DNA of 64,000 nt from Sinorhizobium sp. B11 (GTDB taxonomy: Bacteria > Pseudomonadota > Alphaproteobacteria > Rhizobiales > Rhizobiaceae): positions 620,001 through 684,000 of the forward strand of contig CP091034.1 of NCBI GenBank assembly GCA_039725955.1, written 5' to 3'. The position numbers and the translations under genes were made by a program. Under the pieces are notes generated by a model, which had not been told where the DNA came from, did no database searches, and worked only from the letters and a program-made list of their open reading frames with translations. This document shows, one piece after another, positions 25,846 to 37,404 of this stretch; position 1 is the stretch's first letter; the number at the start of each line of letters is the position of its first letter.

Positions 25846-25995
25846 CAAATATGTAGCATCTGCTGCGCTTGACTCAAGAAAAATCGCTCCATATTCCCCA
25901 TTAAGCCTTGCTGCGACGCGATACAGTGGCGGTATTCCTGCCGTTTTCGCAAAATGGCTTGACTTCATTCGGCCAAAAGGGAATGAGTTGCGTTG

Positions 25996-26009
25996 TCAAA
26001 GCGCTTTGA
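25996..26009. promoter_or_regulatory. LacI-type operator near aglE
   Basis: The perfect 14-bp palindrome TCAAAGCGCTTTGA lies 55 bases before the aglE start codon. It has the even-spaced CG centre typical of LacI/GalR operators. Confidence 0.82.
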
Positions 26010-26063
26010 GATTTCCTTTGGAAGAAATTCTGCGCTATCCGATTGTGATGGGAGGTTGATCAC

Positions 26064-27425
26064 ATGAAAAAGTCATTCTTGATGGGCGTTGCACTTGCGG
26101 CGCTTTTTGCGGGCGCTGCATCGGCAGCGGATCTGAAATTCGCACCGGGTCAGGACTCCAAGTTCAACTGGAAGAGCTATGACGACTTCAAGGCTGCCCA
26201 TGCCGACCTGAAGGGTCAGCAGCTGACGATCTTCGGTCCCTGGCGCGGCGAAGATGAAGCCTTTTTCCAGAGCATCCTCGCTTATTTCGTCGAAGCGACC
26301 GGCATCGACGCCAAGTATTCCTCCTCTGAAAACTACGAGCAGCAGATCGTTATCGATACGCAGGCAGGCTCCCCGCCGAATATCGCCATTCTGCCGCAGC
26401 CGGGCCTGCTGGCCGATCTCGCGAGCAAGGGTTACCTGACGCCGCTCGGCGACGATACTTCCAAGTGGGTCAAGGACAACTACGGCGCCGGCGACAGCTG
26501 GGTCGGTTACGGCACCTACAAGGGTAAGGACGGCAAGGACGCCTACTTTGCCTTCCCTTACAAGGCCGACGTGAAGTCGCTCGTCTGGTATGTTCCTGAG
26601 AACTTCGAAGAGGCAGGCTACAAGGTCCCGACGACCATGGAAGAGCTGCACGCCCTGACTGACCAGATCGTCAAGGACGGCGGCGTTCCGTGGTGCATCG
26701 GTCTCGGTTCCGGCGGCGCAACCGGCTGGCCGGCAACCGACTGGGTCGAAGACATCATGCTGCGCACCCAGAAGCCGGAGGTCTACGACAAGTGGACTAC
26801 CAATGAAGTGAAGTTCACCGATCCGGCCGTCGTTGCTGCCATCGACGAATTCGGCAAGTTCGCCAAGAACGAAAAATATGTAGATGGCGGCGTTGCAGCC
26901 GTTGCTTCGACGGACTTCCGCGACAGCCCGAAGGGCCTCTTCGCCGTTCCGCCGAAGTGCTACCTGCACCACCAGGCTTCGTTCATCCCGTCCTTCTTCC
27001 CCGAGGGAACGAAGCTCGGTACCGATGCCGACTTCTTCTACATGCCGACCTATGCCGCGCATGCCGATCTCGGCAAGCCGGTTTTGGGTGCCGGTACGCT
27101 CGTCTCCATCGCCAAGGACTCCCCGACCGCCCGCGCCTTCGTCGACTTCCTGAAGACGCCGGTCGCTCATGAACTCTGGATGGCGCAGTCGAGCTTCCTG
27201 ACCCCATACAAGGGCGTCAATGTCGATGCTTACGCCAACCCGCAGATGAAGAAGGAAGGCGAGATCCTGACCTCGGCCACGACCTTCCGCTTCGACGGTT
27301 CCGATCTGATGCCTGGCAAGATCGGCGCTGGCGCCTTCTGGACCGGCATGGTTGATTTCGTCGGCGGCAAGTCCGCTCAGGACTCTGCAGCCGAAATCCA
27401 GAGCGCCTGGGACGGCATCAAGTAA
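26064..27425 (+). CDS. aglE: Alpha-glucoside ABC transporter substrate-binding protein AglE
   Basis: This 453-residue periplasmic receptor has a signal peptide (MKKSFLMGVALAALFAGAAS, cleavage after ASA at about residue 21). It is a family 1 solute-binding protein (about 50-440) with INIAIL-type core (PPNIAILPQPGLLADLASKG) and aromatic residues suited to sugar stacking. It should bind sucrose, maltose and trehalose-type glucosides, as shown for S. meliloti Agl. It is first in the operon, with GGGAGG before the ATG. Two hairpins follow its stop, probably making it more abundant than the permeases. Confidence 0.93.
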   Translation: MKKSFLMGVALAALFAGAASAADLKFAPGQDSKFNWKSYDDFKAAHADLKGQQLTIFGPWRGEDEAFFQSILAYFVEATGIDAKYSSSENYEQQIVIDTQAGSPPNIAILPQPGLLADLASKGYLTPLGDDTSKWVKDNYGAGDSWVGYGTYKGKDGKDAYFAFPYKADVKSLVWYVPENFEEAGYKVPTTMEELHALTDQIVKDGGVPWCIGLGSGGATGWPATDWVEDIMLRTQKPEVYDKWTTNEVKFTDPAVVAAIDEFGKFAKNEKYVDGGVAAVASTDFRDSPKGLFAVPPKCYLHHQASFIPSFFPEGTKLGTDADFFYMPTYAAHADLGKPVLGAGTLVSIAKDSPTARAFVDFLKTPVAHELWMAQSSFLTPYKGVNVDAYANPQMKKEGEILTSATTFRFDGSDLMPGKIGAGAFWTGMVDFVGGKSAQDSAAEIQSAWDGIK

Positions 27426-27440
27426 TTTCCTGCCATTTCG

Positions 27441-27502
27441 TGCCGCCGGGCGACCGGCGGCATCACCGGAATGAACGGCCGGGCTCCAGAGGGGGAGCCC
27501 GG
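27441..27502 (+). promoter_or_regulatory. Tandem hairpins between aglE and aglF
   Basis: Two perfect 9-bp stems stand in tandem: TGCCGCCGG/CCGGCGGCA (27441-27462, loop GCGA) and CCGGGCTCC/GGAGCCCGG (27479-27502). Neither has a T run. They most likely protect the aglE 3' end or cause partial termination, giving binding protein in excess over membrane components. Confidence 0.7.
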
Positions 27503-27596
27503 TTGTGCCGGATCCTGTGGTCAAACCCACAAGCAATATTGACGGTGTCCGGCATTAACCCTTCAAAATAAGACAGGGAAGCAGGGGAGGGACGAA

Positions 27597-28610
27597 ATGC
27601 TGTCGCAGATAGTGTCCGCTTTGGGCGTCGTGGTAGTCGCCGTTTTCGCATGTTCGGCCTATTTCTTTTTCTCGAACAAGATCCTCGATCTCGCCTTGCC
27701 GGTGAAGGACGGTGATATCCGTCAGGCTTCACGCAATCTGAACCGGCGCGCGATGATCCGGCCCTGGCTGTTTCTCTTTCCGGCGCTTTTTCTGCTGATC
27801 GTCTACCTCGTCTATCCCGTCGTCGCGACCTTCATCCTGTCCTTCTACGACCGGTCGGGCAACGAGTTCGTCGGTGCGCAGAACTACCTGTGGGCCGTGA
27901 ACGACCGCGAATTCCGCCAGTCGATCTTCAACAACATTCTCTGGCTGGCCGTCGTGCCCGCCTGCTGCACTTTCTTCGGCCTCGTCATCGCCGTCATGAC
28001 CGACCGCATCTGGTGGGGCAATATCGCCAAGAGCATCGTTTTCATGCCGATGGCGATCTCCTTCGTCGGCGCTTCCGTCATCTGGAAGTTCATCTATGAA
28101 TACCGCGGCGGCAACGATGTGCAGATCGGCCTTTTGAACGCCATCGTGCAGACATTCGGCGGCACGCCTGAGGTCTGGATTTCCGTTCCCTTCTGGAACA
28201 ATTTCTTCCTGATGGTGATCCTGGTCTGGATCCAGACCGGTTTTGCCATGGTGATCCTCTCGGCCGCATTGCGCGGTATCCCGGAGGAGACGATCGAGGC
28301 AGCTGTCATCGATGGCGCCAATGGCTGGCAGATCTTCTGGCGCATCATGGTGCCGCAGATCTGGGGCACGATCGCCGTCGTCTGGACGACGATCACCATC
28401 CTCGTCCTCAAGGTTTTCGACATCGTGCTCACCATGACCAACGGCCAGTGGCAGACCATGGTACTGGCGAACCTGATGTTCAACTGGCTGTTCCGCGGCG
28501 GCGGCGATTCCGGCCGAAGCGCTGTCATCGCCATCATCATCATGCTCGCCGTCACGCCGATCATGGTGTGGAACGTGCGCCGCGCCAATGCCGAACTGAA
28601 GGGACGCTGA
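27597..28610 (+). CDS. aglF: Alpha-glucoside ABC transporter permease AglF
   Basis: This 337-residue inner-membrane protein has an extra N-terminal hydrophobic helix (about 5-25) and a MalF-type permease core. The cytoplasmic EAA loop that contacts the ATPase is EAAVIDGANGWQIFWRIMVP (about 231-250). GGGAGGG lies 6 bases before the ATG. It is followed by aglG after one base. Together with AglG it forms the channel for glucosides delivered by AglE. Confidence 0.92.
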   Translation: MLSQIVSALGVVVVAVFACSAYFFFSNKILDLALPVKDGDIRQASRNLNRRAMIRPWLFLFPALFLLIVYLVYPVVATFILSFYDRSGNEFVGAQNYLWAVNDREFRQSIFNNILWLAVVPACCTFFGLVIAVMTDRIWWGNIAKSIVFMPMAISFVGASVIWKFIYEYRGGNDVQIGLLNAIVQTFGGTPEVWISVPFWNNFFLMVILVWIQTGFAMVILSAALRGIPEETIEAAVIDGANGWQIFWRIMVPQIWGTIAVVWTTITILVLKVFDIVLTMTNGQWQTMVLANLMFNWLFRGGGDSGRSAVIAIIIMLAVTPIMVWNVRRANAELKGR

Positions 28611-28611
28611 G

Positions 28612-29775
28612 ATGACGAGAGCTGCAAGCTACTTCAAGATCGGCCCGGCCCGTCTTTTCGTCCACTTCTGCGTTCTCGTCATCGTCATCATCTGGCTGGT
28701 GCCGACCCTCGGCATCTTCGTCAGTGCGCTGCGCGACAAGGACCAGATCACCGTTTCCGGCTGGTGGACCGCCTTTGCCGGTTCCACGCAGACTGTGGCC
28801 GCGCGCCTCGGCACCCCCGATCAGGCAAAGCAGGAAGGCGATATCTATGTGATCACGGGCAACGTGCTGGCCGATCAGCCTGGCCGCTCGGTCAAGGCCT
28901 TCGGCGTACGTGTGCAGCAGCCTTCGGCTTTCGAGGCTGGTCAGACCGCTGATCTCGGCGAGGGCGAAAGCTTGGTCATCAACAGCGATGGCAGCTACCG
29001 CTACATGAAGAATGTCGCCTTTGCGCCTGATGAACGTCCGCGCCGCATCTATGTCGCGGCATCGGCTCCGCCGGAATTCACGCTCGCGAACTATAAGACC
29101 GTTCTAACGAGCGAGGGTATCGGCCAGTCCTTCATCAACTCTCTGACAGTGACCATTCCGGCGACCATCATCCCTATCCTGATCGCCGCTTTTGCCGCCT
29201 ACGCGCTGAGCTGGATGGAATTCCCCGGCCGCGCGCTTCTCATTGCACTCGTCGTCGGCCTCATCGTCGTGCCGCTGCAGATGTCGCTCATCCCGCTCTT
29301 GCGTCTCTATAACGAGATCGGCACCGCGATCGGCCAGCCGTCGAAGACCTATCCCGGCATCTGGCTGGCGCACACCGCCTTCGGCATGCCGCTCGCCATC
29401 TATCTCTTGCGGGCCTATATTGCCGGCCTGCCCAAGGAGATCATCGAATCCGCCCGCGTCGATGGCGCCAGCGACTTCGAGATCTTCACCCGCATCGTTT
29501 TGCCTCTGTCCTTCCCCGCGCTTGCATCCTTCGCGATCTTCCAGTTCCTGTGGGTGTGGAACGACCTGCTTGTGGCCATGGTCTTCCTCGGCACCGACAA
29601 GGACCACCTCGTGCTGACAGGAGCGCTGAATGCGCTGCTTGGCTCGCGCGGCGGCAATTGGGAAATCCTGACGGCGTCCGCCTTCGTCACCATCATCATA
29701 CCGCTGCTCGTCTTCTTCTCGCTGCAGCGTTATCTGGTGCGCGGCCTGCTGGCGGGGTCGGTCAAGGGAGGCTGA
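28612..29775 (+). CDS. aglG: Alpha-glucoside ABC transporter permease AglG
   Basis: This 387-residue protein is a MalG-type permease, longer than the family norm of about 280. About 110 extra residues lie between the first helix (about 17-38) and the second (about 172-190). This inserted, presumably periplasmic, region (about 45-155) has beta-type composition. The EAA loop is ESARVDGASDFEIFTRIVLP (about 279-298). The insertion resembles that of MalF and may contact AglE. Confidence 0.92.
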   Translation: MTRAASYFKIGPARLFVHFCVLVIVIIWLVPTLGIFVSALRDKDQITVSGWWTAFAGSTQTVAARLGTPDQAKQEGDIYVITGNVLADQPGRSVKAFGVRVQQPSAFEAGQTADLGEGESLVINSDGSYRYMKNVAFAPDERPRRIYVAASAPPEFTLANYKTVLTSEGIGQSFINSLTVTIPATIIPILIAAFAAYALSWMEFPGRALLIALVVGLIVVPLQMSLIPLLRLYNEIGTAIGQPSKTYPGIWLAHTAFGMPLAIYLLRAYIAGLPKEIIESARVDGASDFEIFTRIVLPLSFPALASFAIFQFLWVWNDLLVAMVFLGTDKDHLVLTGALNALLGSRGGNWEILTASAFVTIIIPLLVFFSLQRYLVRGLLAGSVKGG

Positions 29776-29810
29776 TCCATCCCAAGACTTAAGCTTAGAC
29801 AGGATATTCC

Positions 29811-31463
<1,653 letters not shown>

Positions 31464-31484
31464 GGATCAGGAGGGGAGAGGAAA

Positions 31485-32576
<1,092 letters not shown>

Positions 32577-32592
32577 TCATCCATTTTTGGTG

Positions 32593-32639
32593 GAATCCTT
32601 CCTCCTGAGACTGCCAAGGGGAAGGATTCTCACTTTCTG
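32593..32639 (+). terminator. Hairpin at the end of the agl operon
   Basis: GAATCCTTCC (32593-32602) and GGAAGGATTC (32630-32639) pair over a 27-base loop. The T tract behind it is weak, so it may act as a partial terminator or an mRNA end stabiliser. Confidence 0.45.
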
Positions 32640-32691
32640 TTAAACATGCAGTGCTAGCCTTTTTCTCATCAAGACTGAGGGGACTAAGGCC

Positions 32692-33105
32692 ATGGCCGCA
32701 TCGAATCCAACACCTGCGAAATCGCACTTCCTGGCGAAGGAAGAATCTTTCATGTACGACCGCGAATCGCGGTTCAAGATGGAAGACACGATGAACGCCG
32801 CGCGTATCGAATATACGGAAAAGGGCGTCATGCATGCCGCCTCGCGCCGCTGCGATATCGTCCGTATATCCATGAGCAGCGCGATCCTGGCGATCCTCAC
32901 ACAGTATACGCTGCCGAAGCAGTTCTACCTGGATATTCCGGATGCCCGCATCACCAAGGTGGGCTGCCTCTTGATGAAGACTTTCCCGAACAACACGATC
33001 GAGGTTCGCTTCCTGCGCCTGCTGACGCAGAAAGAACTGAACAAGATCTTCGTCTACAGCACGCACCCGGCTCACAAGGACTACGTCCTCGATATCCGCG
33101 CGTAA
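32692..33105 (+). CDS. PilZ-like small protein
   Basis: This 137-residue soluble protein has no signal or membrane segment. Residues about 50-125 look like a degenerate PilZ fold: a basic pair and Cys (ASRRCDIVRISMSSA), a beta-rich middle with FYLDIPDARITKVGCLLMKT, and EVRFLRLLTQKE. The canonical c-di-GMP motifs RxxxR and DxSxxG are not clear, so nucleotide binding is doubtful. AGGGG and AAGG boxes support the ATG at 32692. It stands alone between the agl operon and the terminator shared with edd. Confidence 0.5.
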   Translation: MAASNPTPAKSHFLAKEESFMYDRESRFKMEDTMNAARIEYTEKGVMHAASRRCDIVRISMSSAILAILTQYTLPKQFYLDIPDARITKVGCLLMKTFPNNTIEVRFLRLLTQKELNKIFVYSTHPAHKDYVLDIRA

Positions 33106-33129
33106 CAGTCTCGCGTCTCGCTGGATATG

Positions 33130-33159
33130 AAAAACCCGCGGTTTCGGCCGCGGGTTTTT
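33130..33159. terminator. Bidirectional terminator between the PilZ-like gene and edd
   Basis: AAAAACCCGCGG (33130-33141) pairs perfectly with CCGCGGGTTTTT (33148-33159) over a 6-base loop, with T runs on either strand. It serves the + strand gene and the convergent edd operon. Confidence 0.93.
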
Positions 33160-33181
33160 CTTTTGCATCGATGAGGGGATG

Positions 33182-35008
33182 TCAGTGCGCGTGGAAGAGC
33201 ACGCTGGCACCCTGGTCGGACGGTCCGACCGCGTGACGGAACGGCGCGAAAAGCTCGCGGCCCATGCCAAATTCATTGTCTGAAAGATCGATCGTCACAG
33301 GTTCGCGCTCGGCCATGTCAGCAGCATCGACGAGAACTTCGAGCGTGCCCCTGATCGCATCGAGACGGATGATGTCGCCGTCCTTGATGCGGGCGATCGG
33401 GCCACCATCGACAGCTTCGGGCGTGACATGGATTGCCGCTGGAACCTTGCCGGAAGCACCGGACATGCGCCCGTCGGTCAGCAACGCCACGCGGAAACCG
33501 CGATCCTGCAGCACGCCGAGTGGTGGGGTCAGCTTGTGCAGTTCCGGCATGCCGTTGGCCTTCGGTCCCTGGAAGCGCACGACAGCGACGAAATCGCGGT
33601 TGAGCTTGCCCTCCTTGAAGGCGTCCTGCAGTTCCTGCTGGCTATGGAACACGATTGCCGGCGCCTCGATGATATGGCGCTCCGCCTTGACGGCGGAGAT
33701 CTTGATGACCGCCTTGCCGAGATTGCCGCGCAGCATCTTCAACCCGCCATTCGCCTGGAAAGGCGTTTCGATGCTGGCGAGCACCTTCGGATCGTGGCTC
33801 TTTTCCGGCGAAGGCTGGCGCACGACGGCGCCGTTTTCGCCGAGCTGCGCATCGACCGTATAAGCCTGCAGCCCGTGACCGAAGACGGTGCGTACATCGT
33901 CGTGCACGAGACCCTGCTTCAACAGTTCCTTGATGAGGAAGCCCATGCCGCCGGCTGCCTGGAAATGGTTCACGTCTGCAAGCCCGTTCGGATAGACGCG
34001 GGCAAGCAGCGGCACCAGTTCCGAAAGCTCGGCAATGTCCTGCCAGGTCAGCACGATACCGCCGGCGCGGGCCATGGCGACGAGGTGCATCGTGTGGTTC
34101 GTTGAGCCGCCCGTCGCATGCAGGCCGACCACGCCGTTGACGATCGAGCGTTCGTCGATCATCTCGCCGGCCGGCGTGAATTCGTTGCCGAGAGCGGTAA
34201 TGGCGAGCGCCCGCTTGGTGGCCTCTCGGGTCAGCGCTTCGCGCAAAGGAGTGCCTGGGTTGATGAAGGAGGAGCCGGGCATATGGAAGCCCATGATCTC
34301 CATAAGCATCTGGTTGGAATTGGCCGTACCGTAGAAGGTGCAGGTGCCCGGGCCGTGATAGGACTTGGATTCGGCTTCCAGCAGTTCGGCACGGCCGACC
34401 TTGCCCTCGGCGAAGAGCTGGCGCACGCGCGACTTCTCGTCGTTCGCCAGGCCCGTCGTCATCGGGCCGGCTGGAATGAAGATCGACGGCAGGTGGCCAA
34501 AGGAGAGGGCGGCGATCATCAGACCGGGGACGATCTTGTCGCAGACGCCGAGAAAGAGGGCGGCATCGAACATGTTGTGCGACAGGCCGACACCCGCTGC
34601 CATGGCGATAAGGTCACGCGAGAAGAGCGAGAGCTCCATGCCCGGCTGGCCCTGGGTGACGCCGTCACACATTGCCGGCACGCCGCCTGCGACCTGAGCG
34701 ATGCCGCCGGCCTGGGCAGCGGCTTCGCGGATGATCGCCGGATAGGTCTCGAACGGCTGGTGGGCCGAGAGCATGTCATTATAGGCGGTGATGATACCGA
34801 GATTGGGCACACGGTCGCCCGCAAGCGCATCCTTCTCGGCGGGGGAACAGATGGCAAAGCCATGGGCGAGGTTGGCGCAGCCGAGAACCGAACGGTTGAC
34901 GCCCTTTGAGGCGGCAGCGCGCAGGCGTTCCAGGTAGCGCTCGCGGGTCGGCTTCGAGCGTTCGACAATGCGATTCGTGATCGCAGCAATGCGTGCGTGA
35001 GCGGACAT
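33182..35008 (-). CDS. edd: Phosphogluconate dehydratase Edd
   Basis: This 608-residue enzyme of the IlvD/Edd family makes 2-keto-3-deoxy-6-phosphogluconate, the committed step of the Entner-Doudoroff pathway. Family features include a Cys in [20 protein letters not shown] (about 118) and later Cys residues ([20 protein letters not shown]) that would hold the 4Fe-4S cluster, and the C-terminal [20 protein letters not shown]. It is the last gene of zwf-pgl-edd, with AGGGA before the ATG. Eda is not in this window. Confidence 0.96.
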   Translation of the reverse strand: MSAHARIAAITNRIVERSKPTRERYLERLRAAASKGVNRSVLGCANLAHGFAICSPAEKDALAGDRVPNLGIITAYNDMLSAHQPFETYPAIIREAAAQAGGIAQVAGGVPAMCDGVTQGQPGMELSLFSRDLIAMAAGVGLSHNMFDAALFLGVCDKIVPGLMIAALSFGHLPSIFIPAGPMTTGLANDEKSRVRQLFAEGKVGRAELLEAESKSYHGPGTCTFYGTANSNQMLMEIMGFHMPGSSFINPGTPLREALTREATKRALAITALGNEFTPAGEMIDERSIVNGVVGLHATGGSTNHTMHLVAMARAGGIVLTWQDIAELSELVPLLARVYPNGLADVNHFQAAGGMGFLIKELLKQGLVHDDVRTVFGHGLQAYTVDAQLGENGAVVRQPSPEKSHDPKVLASIETPFQANGGLKMLRGNLGKAVIKISAVKAERHIIEAPAIVFHSQQELQDAFKEGKLNRDFVAVVRFQGPKANGMPELHKLTPPLGVLQDRGFRVALLTDGRMSGASGKVPAAIHVTPEAVDGGPIARIKDGDIIRLDAIRGTLEVLVDAADMAEREPVTIDLSDNEFGMGRELFAPFRHAVGPSDQGASVLFHAH

Positions 35009-35076
35009 GGAAAATCCCTGCCTTGTTTTGGTTCGTCAATGTTCTGTTCGCCGGCTTCGGCGGCTGTAAGGCCCTA

Positions 35077-35775
35077 TCAGGGAGCCCAGTAGATCTCGAC
35101 CGGGGAAGTGGCCCGGCGCAGAATGGCGCGGATCGGCATGTCTGCCTCTTCGCCTGTGCCTTCTGCCTTGGCGAGAACGTCTTTTTTGCCTTCGCCCTCA
35201 ATGTGGAGAATGAGCAGTTTGGCATCTTGCAGTGCGGAGAACGTGAAGGTCAGGCGCGGTTCGCCAGCCCCTTCCGCATCCATGGTGATGATGCCGCGCG
35301 GTGTCCTGGCATCGAGCGCAACGCTCAGATTGTTGCCACCGGGGAAGAACGAGGCCGTGTGGCCATCGCCGCCCATGCCGAGAATGACGACATCGAAGGG
35401 GATGCCGATCTCCGCACTCTTTACCGTTGCAAGCTTCGCAGCCTCCTCGACGGAGGCGGCGGGCTGGTAAAGCGGCACGAAACGTGCCGCTTTCGCCTTG
35501 TTTTGAAGAAGATTGGCATCGACCAGCAGGTGGTTCGAACGCGGATTGTCGGCGGGAACGAAACGTTCGTCGACAAGCGTGATCGTCACCTTGGCCCAGT
35601 CGATATCGCGCGTCGAAAGCGCCTGGAAGAAGGCTTTCGGCGTGGAGCCGCCGGAAACGGCGATGCTTGCCGCTCCGCGCGCTGCGATGGCTGCCGAAAG
35701 GACGCTGGAGACCTTGTCTGCAAGGCTGGCGGCAAGTTCGGCGGCGTTAGCGAAGGAATGCAGTGTCGATGCCAT
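35077..35775 (-). CDS. pgl: 6-phosphogluconolactonase Pgl
   Basis: This 232-residue protein of the glucosamine-6-phosphate isomerase/lactonase family hydrolyses 6-phosphogluconolactone between Zwf and Edd. Visible signatures are AVSGGSTPKAFFQAL (about 40-54), ITLVDERFVP (about 67-76) and ILGMGGDGHTASFFPG (about 134-149). It lies 18 bases behind zwf and 68 before edd. Confidence 0.95.
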   Translation of the reverse strand: MASTLHSFANAAELAASLADKVSSVLSAAIAARGAASIAVSGGSTPKAFFQALSTRDIDWAKVTITLVDERFVPADNPRSNHLLVDANLLQNKAKAARFVPLYQPAASVEEAAKLATVKSAEIGIPFDVVILGMGGDGHTASFFPGGNNLSVALDARTPRGIITMDAEGAGEPRLTFTFSALQDAKLLILHIEGEGKKDVLAKAEGTGEEADMPIRAILRRATSPVEIYWAP

Positions 35776-35793
35776 ATCTTCGGACCCTTGGAC

Positions 35794-37269
35794 TTAGATG
35801 TCGTCGTGCCAGGTGCGGCCGTCACGCTCGATCAGCGCGATGGCCTGGCTTGGACCCCAGGTGCCGGCCGTATAGCCCTGCACCTGCTGGCCGGTGGATT
35901 CCCAACCCTTGAGGATCGGATCGACCCACTGCCATGCCGCTTCGACTTCGTCACGGCGCATGAACAGCGTCTGGTTGGAGCGGATGACGTCCATCAGCAG
36001 ACGCTCGTAGGCGTCTGGATTGCGCACGTTGAAGGCCTGGGCGAAGCTCATGTCGAGCGAGACATTCCGCAGGCGCATGCCGCCCGGGCCCGGATCCTTG
36101 ATCATCAGCGACTGCTTGACGCCTTCATCCGGCTGCAGGCGGATGATCAGCTGGTTCTGGCTGATGCGGCCGGCGGCTTGGTCGAAGACCGAGTGCGGGA
36201 TGGACTTGAAGGTGATGACGATTTCCGAAACGCGGCCGGCGAGGCGCTTTCCGGTGCGGATGTAAAAGGGAACGCCCGCCCAGCGCCAGTTGTTGATCTC
36301 GGCCTTGATGGCGACGAAGGTTTCCGTGTTGGAAACGCCGCCTTCCAGCTCTTCCAGATAGCCCTTGACCGGACCGCTGCCCGAAGCGCCGGCGCGGTAC
36401 TGGCCGCGAACCGTCGCCTGCTCGACATTGGACGCGTTGATCGGCTTCAGCGCGCGCAGAACCTTGAGCTTCTCATCGCGAACGGCTTCCGAATCCATCG
36501 AGGAGGGGACTTCCATCGCGGTCAGGCAGAGAAGCTGCAGGATGTGGTTCTGTACCATGTCGCGCAGCGCGCCGGCCGTGTCGTAATAACCGGCACGGCC
36601 CTCGAGGCCGACGGCTTCAGCAACGGTGATCTGCACATGGTCGATATAATTGGCGTTCCAGAGCGGCTCATAGAGCGCGTTGGCGAAGCGCAGCGCCATC
36701 AGGTTCTGCACCGTCTCCTTGCCGAGATAGTGGTCGATGCGGAAGATCTGCTCTTCCTTGAAGACGCGGCCGATATTGTCGTTGAGCTGCAGGGCCGAAG
36801 CCAGATCGCGGCCGATCGGCTTTTCGACGACGATACGGGTCGACTTGGTAATCAGCTTGTGGTCGTGGATCTTCTGCGAAATGTCGCCGAAAATGCCCGG
36901 AGCAACAGCGAGGTAGAAGGCGCGCACGCGGTCCTTGCCCTCGTCGAGCAGCTTCTTCAACACGTCCCAGCCGGTATCGGTACGGGCATCGACGGAAACA
37001 TAGAAGAGACGGGAGCAGAACTTCTCGACTTCGGCCTCGTCATATTCGCCCTTCTTCAGGTGCTCCTTGAGCGCATCCTTGGCGAACTTGCGGTATTCCT
37101 CATGCGAAAGCGGGCTACGCGAAGCGCCGATGACACGGGTCGGCTCCGAGAACTGGCCCTCGATCTGGCGATGATAAAGCGCCGGCAGAAGCTTGCGTTC
37201 GGCAAGGTCGCCGCTGCCGCCAAAGACGACGTAATCAAAAGGCTCAACGGGAATGATCTGGCTGCTCAT
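35794..37269 (-). CDS. zwf: Glucose-6-phosphate dehydrogenase Zwf
   Basis: This 491-residue enzyme oxidises glucose-6-phosphate with NADP. The nucleotide motif VFGGSGDLAERKL lies near the N terminus (about 16-28) and the active-site signature RIDHYLGKE near 175-183. The start at ATG 37269 gives the usual rhizobial length; the frame is open five codons further to a TTG. It is the first gene of zwf-pgl-edd. The promoter should lie in 37270-37404, where the AT-rich sequence AATCGATTTAAAAAAG stands out. Confidence 0.96.
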   Translation of the reverse strand: MSSQIIPVEPFDYVVFGGSGDLAERKLLPALYHRQIEGQFSEPTRVIGASRSPLSHEEYRKFAKDALKEHLKKGEYDEAEVEKFCSRLFYVSVDARTDTGWDVLKKLLDEGKDRVRAFYLAVAPGIFGDISQKIHDHKLITKSTRIVVEKPIGRDLASALQLNDNIGRVFKEEQIFRIDHYLGKETVQNLMALRFANALYEPLWNANYIDHVQITVAEAVGLEGRAGYYDTAGALRDMVQNHILQLLCLTAMEVPSSMDSEAVRDEKLKVLRALKPINASNVEQATVRGQYRAGASGSGPVKGYLEELEGGVSNTETFVAIKAEINNWRWAGVPFYIRTGKRLAGRVSEIVITFKSIPHSVFDQAAGRISQNQLIIRLQPDEGVKQSLMIKDPGPGGMRLRNVSLDMSFAQAFNVRNPDAYERLLMDVIRSNQTLFMRRDEVEAAWQWVDPILKGWESTGQQVQGYTAGTWGPSQAIALIERDGRTWHDDI

Positions 37270-37404
37270 GAGCTTGTCTCTCAATCAGGCTTGGTTGGTG
37301 GCCGTTTTAATCTAATCGATTTAAAAAAGCCAGTGTGCGGTGCAATGAATCTGTCGGACATCGGTTTTAGAGCGAATTGTCCGGTGAGGAAATCCGCAAT
37401 CGAA

